A stretch of DNA of 64,000 nucleotides from Fusarium oxysporum f. sp. lycopersici 4287 (GCF_000149955.1 NC_030997.1:1054001-1118000); one strand, 5' to 3'; counted from the stretch's first letter, positions 20,189 to 32,738 are shown. Made by a program: numbers and translations. The notes: generated from the sequence alone by a model not told the origin.

Positions 20189-23100
20189 CTAGAGAACGAC
20201 CGTCTTTTCCCATCAGACTATGACCACGTTGGCGGGAAGACATGCGCGAAGTGCGATATCTCTCGCAGAATCGATCGCGAGGAACGGGAAACTACAGAGC
20301 CGATGATCCATTATGGAGTTATTGCTTCAGGCAACACTCTTATCAAAGACGCAACTTTTAGAGATAACCTCGCAGAGAGCCTAGGCCACCAATGCTTGTG
20401 TGTCGAGATGGAAGCCGCAGGCTTGGTCGATAGGTTCCCGTGTCTTGTTATTCGCGGTATTTGCGATTATGCCGATAGCCACAAGAATGATCAGTGGCAG
20501 AGATATGCAGCATCTACTGCTGCCGCATTTGCCGTAGAGCTTCTGGGCCACGTTCCCGTGCGGCAACTCAAAGAGTCTCCACGAGTTCTTGAGATACTAC
20601 AGTCACGTTAGTATACCAACTTCGCCATCCTCTAGTTGGACCTGCTACTAATGTTACTTCAGTGGAAGGCAAAGTGGACTCCATGAGGTAAGTCACTCGC
20701 TCGTAAGTATGGCTAGTTTATTTATCTCTTAACAGTCATCGAATGCAGCAGACCGATCTCACCTCGACCCTTGACCAGCTCCCCTTTGTAGCTGAAGCTC
20801 TATTCAACTCTTACGCTGAGGAGCATAGCCCGATGTGCCTACCAGAGACACGAGTTCAGCTTCTCGCTGAGATAGACGAATGGGTCACGAGTTCTGAGTC
20901 AAAGACCATATTCTGGCTAAATGGTATGGCAGGAACAGGGAAGTCGGCCATATCACGTACTGTTGCACAGCGGCAGTTGGAGAGAGACTGTCTTGGTGCA
21001 AACTTCTTCTTCAAAAGAGGAGAGGCAAGCCGAGGGAACATGTCGAAGCTGATTCCTACCCTGGCACGCCAATTAGCAATACATATCCCTGGTATGATCA
21101 GTTTGATCAAAAATGCCATCGATGCTGATCCGTCGCTCCCAACGAAAACTCTTGCTGAGCAGTTTGAGAAGCTTTTCAAAGAGCCTCTTAGGAAATTGGC
21201 AGCTTCTTCATCAGATCCAACGTCCCTTGTCATTGTCATAGACGCCCTTGATGAGTGTGAAGGGGAATTCCAAATCAAACGTATAATTTCACTCTTTGCT
21301 GATATGGAATACCTAGATTCGCTGAAACTCAGAGTGTTAATTACGAGCAGACCAGAACTTCCGATTCAGCTTGGATTCCTAGATATCAACGGTATGTACC
21401 AGGGTCTTGAGCTCCACAGCATCTCACAAGATATCATGGAGCACGACATATCTATATTTCTCCAACACGAGTTGGGTATAATACGACAGAACTTTAATTA
21501 TGTGGTTCACAGCGACCAACGGCTAGCTGAGCAGTGGCCGGGCACTGTCAAGATTAGACAGCTTGTTTCCATGACACTGCCCCTGTTCATCGCTGCGGCA
21601 ACTATTTGTCGGTTCTTGAATGATGCTACTCTTGGTGGCCCGGATGAGCTTCTGGTGAGGATTCTTGAGTCCAGTAGCCGCACGCATATGTCTCGGTTGA
21701 ACGACATATATTCCTCCATTCTCGCCTCACAAGTGGTCAATAGACCGAGGAGAGAGCGAGAAGAGGTCGTCAAAAGCTTCCAATCAAGCGTTGGCGCCAT
21801 CGTCACATTAGCAACGCCGTTGACAATCAATGCTCTATCATCATTGCTTAACATCCCTGCCACGACAATTGATATGAAGATCAAGGTTCTTCAGTCTGTT
21901 CTCGACGTACCCAAAACCCCAGAAGTCCCTGTTAGGATCCTACATCTATCGTTCCGGGATTATCTCGTTGATCCTGATCTGCAAGGAGCTATGGAGTTCT
22001 GGGTGGACGAACAGGCCACGCACCGGAGACTGGCAAGTCGTTGCCTCTTCGTCATGAGTTCGATACTTCGTGAAAACATATGCAGACTACCCTTTCCGGA
22101 AACGTCTCCATCTGAGATCGAAGGCCTGGACCCGCAGAAGTTCATACCTCCGGAGCTTGACTATGCTTGTCATTACTGGGTACACCATTATGTCTCCTCG
22201 AACACCCAAGAGTGCGAGGCGCATGAAATCTATCCATTTTTAGAAAAGCATCTGCTCCATTGGTTGGAAGCAATGAGTCTGCTTGGTCATACCACCGACT
22301 GTCTGACTATATTACATGCATTGGATGAATGGCTAGAGGTACGTTGTCTTCTTCAAATCCGAGTGCGTCATACTTACAATCTACAGAAATACTCTCCTGT
22401 GAAGACCTCTCGGACCTTGTCAAAGACGCTCTGAGATTCATCCGAACTCACTTTTCCATTATTGATGAAGCCCCACTACAGGTCTATTCGTCAGCAATAG
22501 TATTCTCGCCAACAAATAGTATCGTGAGACGTCTTTTCGCGAGTCGAGTCCCTAGCTGGCTTCTAGCCTGGCCAGTAGTCGAGGATGAGTGGGGCCCATG
22601 CTCCTTGGTTATAGGTCACATTGCTGTAGTCAAGTCAGCTATCTTCTCACCTGATTCAAAAACTATCGCATCGATATATGCTGACAATACTATTCGAATT
22701 CTTTCAACGAAGACTGGTAAATGTGAGCATGTATTAGCGGGACACTCTGGTGAAATCCAGTCAGTAGTCTTCTCACAAGACTCCAGAATCCTTGCCTCGA
22801 GCTCAACTGGTGGTACGGTACGGATCTGGAACTTGCAGACGGGAGAGTGTGGCGAAGTCTTGAAGTATCCCTCACCTACAGGAAAGGCTTTTGCCTTCTC
22901 TCGCGACTCGAAGGTATTGCTCACAGAAAGTGGAAACCAATTCGTAAGAATCTGGAAGACACAAACTTGGGACCATATCATTTTTAGGGGACACACAGGA
23001 GCGGTCAACTCAGCTGTCATTTCACAGGACTCGAAGATGGTAGCCACATCCTCGGATGATGCAACAGTAAGACTATGGAACACTCACACGGGTAGATGCG

Positions 23101-24341
23101 AGAAGATATTGAAGGGCCATACAGGAAAGGTCAATACAGCGGCCATCTCGCCTGACAATCAAGTGCTTGTCTCTGCTTCTGTCGACCGGACTTTACGTAT
23201 CTGGGATCTAGATGCGGGTAAATGCAAAAAGGTGCTCAGGGGCCATGACTGCGATATCCTGTTAGCGGTATTTTCTCCCGACTCACGTATGATAGCTTCC
23301 GGAGATGTGGAGGGCGGCATAGGGATCTGGAATGCTCGAAATGGAGCATTTATGCACGAACTGAAAAACGGCTTGTGCGACGAGAAATACGAGTCGTTGA
23401 TGTTTTCAGAAGACGCGACAAAACTTATTGCAATCCTCAGCACACGAACTGCTCTGATACATGATATTCAGAGCGGAAATTGTGAGCAGGCCTTTGCTTT
23501 CCCATCTAAAAGTTTGAATTGGTCAGTTGAACTTTCGCATGACTTCACTATGATTCTTACAGCTTCTTCGGATGACAATACTGTCCGGATATGGGACCCT
23601 CACACTCAAAGCAAGGTCCTGAAAAGCGCGAAAAGCCGGGATAACGTGATTCTCGAAGTTGAAACATCACCAAATGGGAGAACAGTGGTATTGCGTACGG
23701 CGGGCGGCTATGAGGTTTGGTCACTGCGCCGGAATAAATTCGAATGTCTGCTGGTAGGCGACAGCAACTTCATCCAGTTCTCGCCTGATTTCGCCACGGT
23801 GGTTGTTGCCAATGAAAGGTCTATTACGATCTGTAATGTGGAACCGGGGAACTACACTTGTTCCTTCGACATCAGAGGGATGGTTAAATACTGCCTTTAT
23901 TCGGAGGATTGCAAGATCCTTGTAACATTCCACATGGATCTCTCCATCTGTGGCTGGCATTTGGAAAATCATAACTACAAACGCCTTGCGGATATCGGCT
24001 ATATTCACAACCTTCGAGGTTTCTTCAATCAGCTAAATAGTGGAGACGTCATTCTTGACGGCAATGTTATTCCTGTGGTCGAACCTCTTCGTCAAAGGGT
24101 GCGTATGTGGCCCACCCGGCCGGTTCTGAGACGAGATCAGACATGGATCACGATCGGGAACGAGAAGTTCTTTAGGCTCTCTCCAGAGTGTCTAAACGCC
24201 GAAATAAGCATACCGGGGAGTACAGTCATTGTGGATTGTATTTCTGGGAGACTTGTTATATTAAGCTTTGACGTCGGTAAGGCTGGGCTGCCGCCATCTT
24301 ACATGGAAATGGAGACGAACCTGGATGAATTTTACTATTGA
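20189..24341 (+). CDS. PNP-NACHT-WD40 NLR-like protein, N-terminally truncated, possible frame break
   Basis: Domain order is that of fungal STAND/NLR receptors. Exon 1 (20189-20606) carries only the C-terminal half of a purine/uridine phosphorylase (PNP_UDP) domain: MIHYGVIASGNTLIKDA, CVEMEAAGL and PCLVIRGICDYADSHK. Introns at 20607-20662 and 20688-20735 join it in phase to the NACHT domain with P-loop GMAGTGKSAI and Walker B VIVIDALDEC. From about 22386 to 24341 follow WD40 repeats (RIWNLQTGECG, RLWNTHTGRCE, RIWDLDAGKCK, RIWDPHTQ). Two oddities: the N-terminal half of the PNP domain is absent upstream, where an in-frame stop at 20186-20188 closes the frame; and the canonical intron 22339-22386 leaves the WD40 half out of frame, so either a weak donor at 22343 is used or the gene is broken. 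Likely role: non-self recognition and regulated cell death, possibly no longer functional. Confidence 0.8.
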
Positions 24342-24851
24342 CTTGGATAAATCTTGGAATGGCAAGAGGTAGCACTCTTATCATATAAGATAAATACTTA
24401 TACTTGGATTACCCGAGTGAGATATACTAAGAAATTGCTTGTCTTTCTAGAAATGTCCCTGGAGGATGCTTTTTTTTTTCAAGGTGTTTTAGATTGACCT
24501 TCTGTTAGCTAGTATAACCGAGAAGCTATTCGACTTCTGACTTTCCAAGTGAGATTTAGAATATTGTCATGGCGTAGTTGCATCCAACTCGGGGGTCTTC
24601 AGATAGGCATAGCGCGCTCCAAGTTCTCATTGTTAGCTATTCGCAGACATACCCGGGCTGTTGGCCGCCATGCATGACTCGGGATCACTGGGCACTGGGC
24701 ACTGGGCACTGGACAAAGTTAACAAGGAATTCAGGACAGACCTTTAGACAATATTTCTTCTATCAGTGACAAAGGCTGCCCTCGGAAAGGCTAAAAATTT
24801 GAACTCTAAAGTACTAACATACTATTAACCTAAACCTCAGGTTGATGTTGC
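24342..24851. other. intergenic with a 7-bp tandem repeat
   Basis: Contains about four tandem copies of the 7-mer GCACTGG around 24685-24712 (first copy imperfect). No coding signal. It separates the 3' ends of the NLR-like gene and the cupin gene, which converge. Confidence 0.5.
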
Positions 24852-25467
24852 TTAGTACCATAGTTTCTCGTTTGGCTCGACACCCTTCTCCTTGCAATGG
24901 TCATAATAAAGCTCCGCGAAACTAAAGATGTCCATTGTCTCCCTTAAGCTGTCATCGTCATTGAAGAACTCGAGGCTTCCTGTAATGGTAAACACCACCT
25001 CTGCGCCAGCACCCATGAACAGCGTGTGAATAGTTCCTGGGTTCTCAACAACGTAGTCCCCAGGTCCAGCGACCCAGTCGTACCTATATATGTCAGTCAA
25101 CGCACCGTGGGCCGAGGTCCTGTACTCACTCCTTGTATCTCCAATTCCCAGAAAGTGTAACAGCTGTGACTGTACCTCTATGTCTATGCTTTCCGAGCCA
25201 ACAATCGACAGGCGTTCTCAGCCCAATGACGAAACTACCAGATCTCGTTTCAAATCGGAGAGGCTTGAGCTCTAGCGTTCCTGTCCAGGGATGCCACAGA
25301 GTGTCTTTGCTGGAGTTGACGTAGACATCTGGAGAACTGTGCTTGTCGGTGAAGACGAGTGCCTTTCGGTCTTTGTCTGTGAGTACTGATTCGCCCTTGG
25401 GATGCTCCAATTGATCGGAACTCTTTTGAGTATTCTCTGATGTATCTTGGGTCTGGGCCGGCGCCAT
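24852..25467 (-). CDS. cupin dioxygenase, 2,4'-dihydroxyacetophenone dioxygenase-like
   Basis: Two exons (25467-25130 and 25083-24852) joined across a 46-nt intron at 25084-25129 give 189 residues; phase is restored as KE-YDW. The fold signature is a cupin: LWHPWTGTLELKPLRFETRSG, then the metal-site region CWLGKHRHRGTVTAV, then WVAGPGDYVVENPGTIHTL with further His and Glu ligands, and the FFNDDD segment. This pattern belongs to the ChrR/2,4'-dihydroxyacetophenone dioxygenase cupin family, which cleaves a C-C bond next to an aromatic ketone using a non-haem metal. The actual substrate is not determined by sequence. No signal peptide, so cytosolic. Confidence 0.8.
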
Positions 25468-26438
25468 AGTCAGGGAGAAATTAAGACAGATACGAAGACT
25501 TCTGTACGAGAGTGTTGCAGTGAATGGTTTGCTGTGCTGGTAAGTCTAGCGAGGGCTAGGAGCCTGATTTATATTCACGAAACCACGCTGACTAAATGTA
25601 CGCATCTGATACGTGTCGCGTAATTTTGAGTTGGGCAGTTTTATGCAATGTGTAGATCAATGCTACCCCAGATTTTCGAATGACTCGGGGTTTGCTATCC
25701 AGCACTGAGCGGTGTAAGCAAAAATAGAAATTCGTAGGGGTCTCAATGGGGCTCCCCTCTGTGCCGCACTCCTATCTCTACTACCTCGAGGCGGGGACTC
25801 TTTTCTTGGGGAAGATCGACAATATGTTGGCTGCAGACGTTGGGCATCGCTGCAGCGCTTTGACTCAAGTTACCCATGAAGGAACTGTCATGACTCGCTC
25901 AAAAGACGCTCTGCAGCGGTGATTTTGGAAACGAAAGGACATAGGAGAAGCTGTGCCTCAAGAAACGAGTCAATAACGTGATTGCGTGACGCAGTTTTGG
26001 GGTGGTTGACCCAATAGGTGGGGTGGCTGAATTGAATTGTGGTGGAAAGCAGAGTAGTGAGGAGCAGAAATAGATATCTGCATTTCTTCGGTAGAATATA
26101 TAGGATGTTTGAACATGGGTTTGTGCTTTCAAGCGAGATTCTCTGCTTTGATAGTATACCAGCGGGTAATGCGAGACATTAATGCAGAAAAAGGCAAGAG
26201 AATCAATTTTGTTGATGGTATAGGGTAGGTAACTTTCAGCTCTGCTACGCCACTAACAGACTGCCAGGACTACAAGGGGCAAAAGAGATAATCGACTAAG
26301 ACCCAGCATTTGGAGAGCGCTATCAGATACCCGATAAGACGCCAGCCCAGTACAAATTACCGACAAACCTAGCGCTCTACAAGGACAAGCAGCCGAGGTT
26401 CCACTACCCGTAAATCTCCATAATCTTGCATCAGAACC
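25468..26438. other. intergenic, divergent promoters
   Basis: About 970 bp between the divergent cupin gene and the Zn2Cys6 regulator gene. No coding signal. No clear palindromes spotted. Confidence 0.45.
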
Positions 26439-28873
26439 ATGGATTCAACACCCGCGGCTCGACGTCGCCGCCGTAGACGCGTTGCCGAAGAGAACCGAAA
26501 ACGTGCGCCTCGAGCGTAAGTCCGTTTAATGCAATGTACTGGATTCAGAACTGATGATGTCACTGATATCAGGTGCGATCGATGCAAGGCTCGGAAGAGC
26601 AAATGCATTGAGTCGAGTCCAGGCATTTGTCAAAGATGTGAAGCGGGTCAGCTTAGTTGTCGCTTTGACAGGTATGTGACAATTGCAGGATCGACAGCTA
26701 AGTTAATCTGAAAAAATGTAGAGATAGGTTGTCTCCGCGACAAAGTCAAAGCCCAATGCCCGCTGGAGATGCTACCATTACTGCCGTAGCTGCCTCGTCT
26801 CAAACGGGAGCAACACCACAGGAGAACATTTCCATAGAAAGCCGTACGAACGATTACACGTTTATGTAGACACTGAACTTACAGATGCAGACCAGACTGA
26901 AGGCATACTATGGCCCCGATTCCTGACAAGACTACGCGAAGCCTTTTCTTTAGACCCAATATCAGGCCCTGAGGAGCAGGATATGGTCAATCTACAGGCT
27001 GTAAGTATTGTTTCCGCGCCTGGCAGTTATATGAGACTGAATTTATCAAGAATATTACGCGACCAGACAACCCATCGCTCGCAGAACAGGCCCGCCTCAA
27101 GAAGATTGTCGACTCATTTCCTCCTCGATCTATCGCTGAGTTCCTTGTTCATGTCTGCATCAGACGAGGCACCGATGTCTTCTTCTATTTCGACCAAGCA
27201 CAACTCATTCATGAGATTGAGCAGTTCTACACCAATCAAACGTGTCCATTAAGGTTCGATCCCAGTTTCATCTGTCTCGCATTGACAATCTTCGCACTTG
27301 GCAGCCACTGGACCCCTTTAGAACGACCGGGCCATTCGCGAATTGATGAACACGATCCCGGGCGTTTGTTCTTTGAGCAGGCTAAGGTCCTTGTGCCGGA
27401 TATAATCGAGCTTCCAGGCCTCAGGTCTATCCAAGTATGCTTGATACTCGGTGTCTATCTCATGCCGCAGAATGCAGTTGGGTCGTCCTATGTCTACACG
27501 GGAATGGCTTTGAGGAAGGCTCTGGCATTTGACCTACATCAGGATTCGGACGACCAAGCAATGGACGCGCGAGAAAGAGAAGTTCGTCGTCGGTTGTGGT
27601 GGTCAATATACTCACTTGAAAGGTAAGTCCGGGTCACTCCTCCTGTCGGCTCCAACCGTACTGACGCGAAGCAGGTGCTCGACAATAAAGCTCAACAGGC
27701 CACGATCGGTGGCACCCGAGATCATTACGGTCCCATTACCGACTGTTATGCCAGAATTTGACGACTCCCAGAAGTTCAACAACGTTCTGCTGCAAATAGC
27801 ATTCGCTCGTCTCATATCCATCTTGGACAGAGTGGCTGATTGGGAGTACGTCCGCAACCTACTGCTCCACTTCACATGCTGATATTTGCAGGTCAACAGT
27901 AATGAAGGATTCAGGTCGGGCAGATACATCGAGCCTGGAGAACCAGCTAAGAGAGTGGAAAGACTCGTTACCCGGAGACTTCGATCTGGAGACAATTCCT
28001 CCGCAAGACTCACGATATCGCGCTGTCTTTCATATCTGGCTCAACTATTACTATGCATGGATCGTTATGGGTAAGATGCCTCTCATTACTTTTGTGAGAA
28101 TGACTCTTCGACGACATCTCGGAGACAACCCAGAGCCATGCAATATTGACGCAAAGGCTGAAAAGCTATCAAAGTCATGCGCAAAGGCTTCTAAAAAGCT
28201 GCTTCAGCTCTTTGAGGATCTGAACCAGACTGGTTACACCACGAGGTTCTCATTCACGGACTTCCAAGGCTGCAGTATTGCTACCATCGTCATTCTCATA
28301 GCAGGTATCCTTGATAGGGATCCCGGATACGAAAGACGCGTCAGATTTGGTCTAGACTTCTTGAGAAGAATGGCGACAGGGAACCCAAATGCTCAAGTTG
28401 GTGTTCGGTTTGTCGAAGCCCTTCGGTCCATCTCGAACGAGGCCTGGAGCAAGCTTAGTCGGTCTAGGCAGCCTCCTGCCAACGTTACTGACGAGGGGCT
28501 ACAATCGTCTGCGTATAATGAATGGGCGGAGTGGCTGTCGAACCGAGAACAGTCCCAAAATTATAATAACAACGAAGCGATTGGCGAAGGCGCATTAGGT
28601 GCCGACCAGAATACACAGGTATCTCCAGGTGCCGACGCAGAGTTCTGGTCTACGGGGCCTGAGGTTATGGAATGGAGCTCACGCACTGATGCAGTTCTCG
28701 AGCCGCTCATGTCACGTCTACCGGTTCCACAGCTTCAGGCCGGCGAGCAGCTTGATCCGTTTGAGACATATCGCCTGTCGACGACGTATAATGACGACCA
28801 GCCATTTTTAATGGGGCTCACAGGCTTTGATGTGCTGGACTTTGCAGGCTATCCTCCCGATATGGCGCCATGA
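26439..28873 (+). CDS. Zn2Cys6 transcription factor with fungal-specific TF domain
   Basis: Starts MDSTPAARRRRRRR at 26439. The binuclear cluster CDRCKARKSKCIESSPGICQRCEAGQLSC is assembled across intron 26516-26572. More introns follow after RFDR (donor GTATGTG, near 26671), after ENISIESR (GTACGAA), after VNLQA (GTAAGTATTG, near 27001) and twice in the middle region. The large middle domain (fungal_trans type) includes LRFDPSFICLALTIFALG, RKALAFDLHQD and REREVRRRLWWSIYSLER, the last a hallmark of this family. The C-terminus is acidic and Gln/Asn-rich, a likely activation region. Its 3' end faces the amidohydrolase gene 273 bp away, so it is a candidate local regulator of the amidohydrolase-transporter pair. 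Exact intron borders in 26700-27900 are read by eye. Confidence 0.87.
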
Positions 28874-29145
28874 AGCTTGGGTTTAGTCAATCGATGTTTT
28901 GAGAGTTGAAATGCTACAATGGAAATTTATTGGACATTTTGTGCGATCCGGATGTGATTTGCCACTCAATCTTGTACCAGGAAGAACATAATCGGGAAGA
29001 ATTACGGTCATGAACTAATTATTAATATACAACGTTCAAAGTATAGTCTTGAGGCAGAAAAAGACACTTGTATTTATGCTTTTCCCAGCTTGATACTCAA
29101 AATCCCTGTTGTTCCATGTGTATTGCTCCCGACATTCATCAGATA

Positions 29146-30495
29146 TTACAGCACTGAGTTGAATCGAATCGGAATTCCACCGTCAACCGCCAAAGACTCC
29201 AACTGACTGCGATACACCAGACCGTCCTTCATGACCGCTAAGATGTACTTCTCCGGGTGATCAAAGATCTCGATTTGCTCCAATGGGTTCTTGTCCATGA
29301 TGAGAACATCCGCCTGGAAACCCTCCTTCAGCTGACCGAGAGTAGTCTCACAACCCATCATCTTTGCAGGATTCACTGTTGCACTTCGCAATATCTCAAG
29401 AGGCTTGAGTGCTTGAGAGCGGAGAGAAAACTCCTGTGTCTGCGCAGAGCCGAGGGGGCCGAGGAGATCGCTGCCATAGCACATGGTCACGCCAGCTTCC
29501 GAGGCAATGCGGAGAGCTTCGAGGCCGGACTTTAACACTTGGGCGTTCTTGACTTGTGACTCTGGCGGTAAGAAGTTCTTCCACTTGTCCGTGGCCATCT
29601 GGGCATAAGTGATAAGTGTCGGGGTGAGATAGACACCCTTCTCTGCCATGAGACGAGCCGTTGGGGCATCAACGAAGTTACCATGCTCAATTCCCTTGAC
29701 TCCATTGTCGATGCAATGTCTGATAGCCTTAGTTGTGTATGCATGCGCCGTGACGAAGGTCCCAGCATTGTTCGCACACTCCACCATCGCTTGAATCTCT
29801 GACGTAGTGAATTGCAGCTGTTCCAGCTTGTCGGTCGGTGATGCAACGCCACCAGATCCCATTATCTTGATAAAGTCCGCTCCGCAACGAATCTCATCGC
29901 GAACAGCGGCCATGCACTCCGGCACACCATTGCAGATACGGCCCAAAGACCCAACAGCGTGTCCTCCACAGCATTCATGCTTCTCGTAAGAACTTCTCAA
30001 GTCACCGTGACCACCTGTTTGCGAAAGCGCGTGGCCTGAGATGAACAGACGAGGGCCGGGGAAAACGCCCTCTTCAATGGCCTCCTTCAGTGGAAGCTGA
30101 GCGCCACCGCAGTCACGAACTGATGTGAAGCCGCGGTAGAGCATTTGCGAAGCGACATATGGCTGCCGCAACAGCGAAATGTCATTGGGGTTTCCAAAGA
30201 CACGGGATAAGTCTGCGAAGCCCGGTGTCGCGCAGAGATGAACATGCGCATCGAATAGACCTGGGCATAGGTATCGGCCCTTGCAGTCCACGACGTTGTA
30301 GCCATCGGGATATTGGCTTGGTGTTGAGGGGTAGACGGTCTCGATTTTGCCGTCTTTCGTGGATAGCGATGCATCTTCGAAAATGTTACCTGTCGAGACA
30401 TCGATGATGTTGGCGTGAATGAAGAGATGCTTCTTGGGAGGGTGACGAAGCCATGGCTTTATGTCTGCGCCAGGAACTGTATCGACTTGAGTCAT
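29146..30495 (-). CDS. metal-dependent amidohydrolase (Xaa-Pro dipeptidase/ochratoxinase-like family)
   Basis: 449 residues, one exon. TIM-barrel amidohydrolase signatures are all present: HVH in CPGLFDAHVHL (His84, His86), the bridging Lys region FIKIMGSGGVASP, metal His residues in FVTAHAYTTKAI and GVKGIEHGNF, and the catalytic Asp in CYGSDLLGPLG. This arrangement is that of the binuclear amidohydrolases that act on C-terminal or imide bonds, including prolidase-like carboxypeptidases and fungal ochratoxinase. There is no signal peptide, so a cytosolic enzyme is expected, unlike secreted ochratoxinase. It is divergent from a Dal5-type transporter 490 bp away, suggesting import followed by hydrolysis of an amide or small peptide. 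Substrate unknown. Confidence 0.88.
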   Translation of the reverse strand: MTQVDTVPGADIKPWLRHPPKKHLFIHANIIDVSTGNIFEDASLSTKDGKIETVYPSTPSQYPDGYNVVDCKGRYLCPGLFDAHVHLCATPGFADLSRVFGNPNDISLLRQPYVASQMLYRGFTSVRDCGGAQLPLKEAIEEGVFPGPRLFISGHALSQTGGHGDLRSSYEKHECCGGHAVGSLGRICNGVPECMAAVRDEIRCGADFIKIMGSGGVASPTDKLEQLQFTTSEIQAMVECANNAGTFVTAHAYTTKAIRHCIDNGVKGIEHGNFVDAPTARLMAEKGVYLTPTLITYAQMATDKWKNFLPPESQVKNAQVLKSGLEALRIASEAGVTMCYGSDLLGPLGSAQTQEFSLRSQALKPLEILRSATVNPAKMMGCETTLGQLKEGFQADVLIMDKNPLEQIEIFDHPEKYILAVMKDGLVYRSQLESLAVDGGIPIRFNSVL

Positions 30496-30656
30496 GTTGA
30501 AGTCTGTGAGATAAATGAACCATGCAATCTCAGTTCAAAGCCAAGATAAGTGAGATAAAATTGAGATATCGGCCCAGAAACCATCCAAGACAGTGGCTTT
30601 TTATCACAATCTCCTCTCAAGCACCCCTCGCTCTGTGTAACGCTCTTCGCCGATCA

Positions 30657-30706
30657 TTGCCGATAGCGGGCGAGATTACCGCAGTCGGCAACATGGCTAT
30701 CGGCAA
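30657..30706. promoter_or_regulatory. perfect 11-bp inverted repeat in bidirectional promoter
   Basis: TTGCCGATAGC (30657-30667) and GCTATCGGCAA (30696-30706) are exact reverse complements separated by 28 bp. Further ATCGG/CCGAT words occur at about 30567, 30748 and 30819. They lie between the divergent amidohydrolase and transporter genes. CGG triplets are the usual half-sites of Zn2Cys6 dimers, one of which is encoded next door. Confidence 0.6.
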
Positions 30707-30985
30707 AATGTCACTATTCCCGACATTGAGCCATCGGATCGATGGTCTATCTCGTCGGCTCCATGTCCTTCCCCGCATTATGATAAGGTTTTCCCCATAG
30801 TGGCTCCTGTCACCGAATATCCGATGCCCGGAGCTGTCATTTGATGAAATTTTGATAACGGCGAACCAAGCTGTTGGGATCATGATATAATTGAGGTGTT
30901 CCCCAGGAAGGATCAGCGTAGCCCATCATGCACTTGGATTGACATTATCCAGATCATTTCTTTGTTTCACCATCAACTCGCAATC

Positions 30986-32614
30986 ATGGATAATGCTCTT
31001 GAGAAGAAAATGTCTGCGCCAAAGCTTGATGAGCCTGAGGCAAGGGGTGAGATCCTCAACATGGACGATTCATACACTCCTGAAGAAGAGAAAGCGGTTC
31101 TTCGCAAGATTGACATGGTCATCCTGCCATTCGTAAGTGACCGCATCGCCATCGAGTGTCTTCATAGCTCACAAAAGTCTACAGATGTGCTTCGTCTTCT
31201 TCCTCCAGTACCTCGACAAGCAGAGTTTGAGCTACGCTGCTGTCTTTGGTCTCATCGACGACCTCAATTTGACCAGCTCTCAGTACTCCTGGTGCAGCTC
31301 TATCTTCTACGTCGGCCAATTGGTCGCTGAATATCCCTGTATCTACCTCATGAGCAGACTGCACCTCACCAAGTTCGTCGGAGTCACAGTGTATGTTCAT
31401 CCATTTACCTACTCGGTTCTTACTTACAATCAACAGTATCGTATGGGGCACCATCTGCATGTGTCTCGCAGCTCCCCATAACTTTGCCGGTTTCGCCGCC
31501 GTTCGTTTCCTCCTCGGCTTCAGCGAAGGTGCCGTATCGCCTGCCTTCGTCACCATCACATCCATCTGGTACCGCAAGTCTGAACATACACTTCGCACTG
31601 CTCTTTGGGTCACCATGAATGGCGTTGCACAAGTTGTCGGATGTCTTCTCATGTATGGCATAGGAAAGAATTCGTCACTCGGTCTTGCACCATGGCGTAC
31701 TCTGTTCCTTGTCTGTGGTGCCATGACAGTCGTCGCTGGTATCGCCTTCTTTACACTGATGCCTAACGGCCCGAGAGATGCTTGGTTCTTGAGCCCCAGA
31801 GAACGCGAGGTATTGTCGATGCGCATGGCTCGTGATCGTGAGGGAGGTGATAAGACAAGCTTCAGCACCAGTCAACTCCGAGAGACTCTCCTGGACCCTA
31901 AAGCTTGGGCAGTCTTTTGGTTCGGAGTTTTGGTTACGATGCAGTCACCCGTGCTTACCTTCGCATCTCTTGTCATCAAGTCGGTCGGTTACACGCAGCT
32001 CGAGACTATGCTCTACACGGCACCATCGGGAGCAGTTCAGATCGGACTCTTGTGGATTGGAGTCGGACTTTGCACCCTGTTTCCCCAACAGCGATCGTTG
32101 GTCGTGCTGGTTCTGATCATTCCACCTCTTATCGGCAACGTTTTCCTGATGAAGCTTGATGTCAGTGCTGGTTGGGGTCTGATCGCTGCATCATGGGTGG
32201 TAAGTTTAATGATTTCTTGTTTCTGACATCTGCTGACTCTTTGGATAGTCGTCTTGCATTACAGCTTCAATGTCGATTCTCCTCTCACTCTCCGCGTCGA
32301 ACGTCAAAGGCAACACCAAGAGAGCTTTGGTAAACTGCATGTTCTTCATCGGATATTGTGCAGGCTGTATTGGATCCCCTCAGCTTTGGACCAATGGCCC
32401 CCGATATCGAGAGGGTGTCATCACCAGCATCGTCACTTGGTGTCTCCTGTTCCTGACGATGATTGTTTATCGCACCCTCTGCACTCGTGATAACAAGAAG
32501 AGAGACCTGGCTGGAGAGTCTCAAAGCACTGGGGAGGTTATTTTGGATAAGAATGGCTTGCCCAAGTCTGACTTGACAGACAAGGAGGACAGGGCGTTCC
32601 GATATAGTTACTAG
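30986..32614 (+). CDS. MFS transporter, Dal5/allantoate permease-like (anion:cation symporter family)
   Basis: Four exons (introns 31133-31184, 31391-31436, 32200-32248) give 493 residues and phase is preserved throughout. The start MDNALEKKM is chosen over an upstream in-frame ATG because it begins a typical acidic cytosolic N-terminus ending TPEEEKAVLRKIDMVILP, a hallmark of the family. Membrane signatures follow: FFLQYLDKQSLSYAAVFGL, GQLVAEYPCIYLMSRL, VRFLLGFSEGAVSPAF, WYRKSEHTLRTALWV, and the second six-helix bundle. Members import allantoate, nicotinate, dipeptides and other small organic anions. The divergent amidohydrolase partner suggests a nitrogen or amide substrate. Confidence 0.9.
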
Positions 32615-32738
32615 ATGGTTATCAGGTCGAAGTATGTATCAAAAGAGACGGACGCAAGGATTGGATCAGTGTACATGCCGAGGATTCCCAGCTAAGATAT
32701 CATTGAGGGTTCTATAGAGGCTAAAAGCATTCGCAAGA

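Noticed and set aside
28389..28811. Overlapping plus-strand ORFs in the Zn2Cys6 gene
   Set aside because: Frame shadows of the C-terminal exon of the regulator.
31179..31868. 229-residue minus-strand ORF opposite the MFS transporter
   Set aside because: Antisense shadow of conserved transmembrane exons; no recognisable protein.
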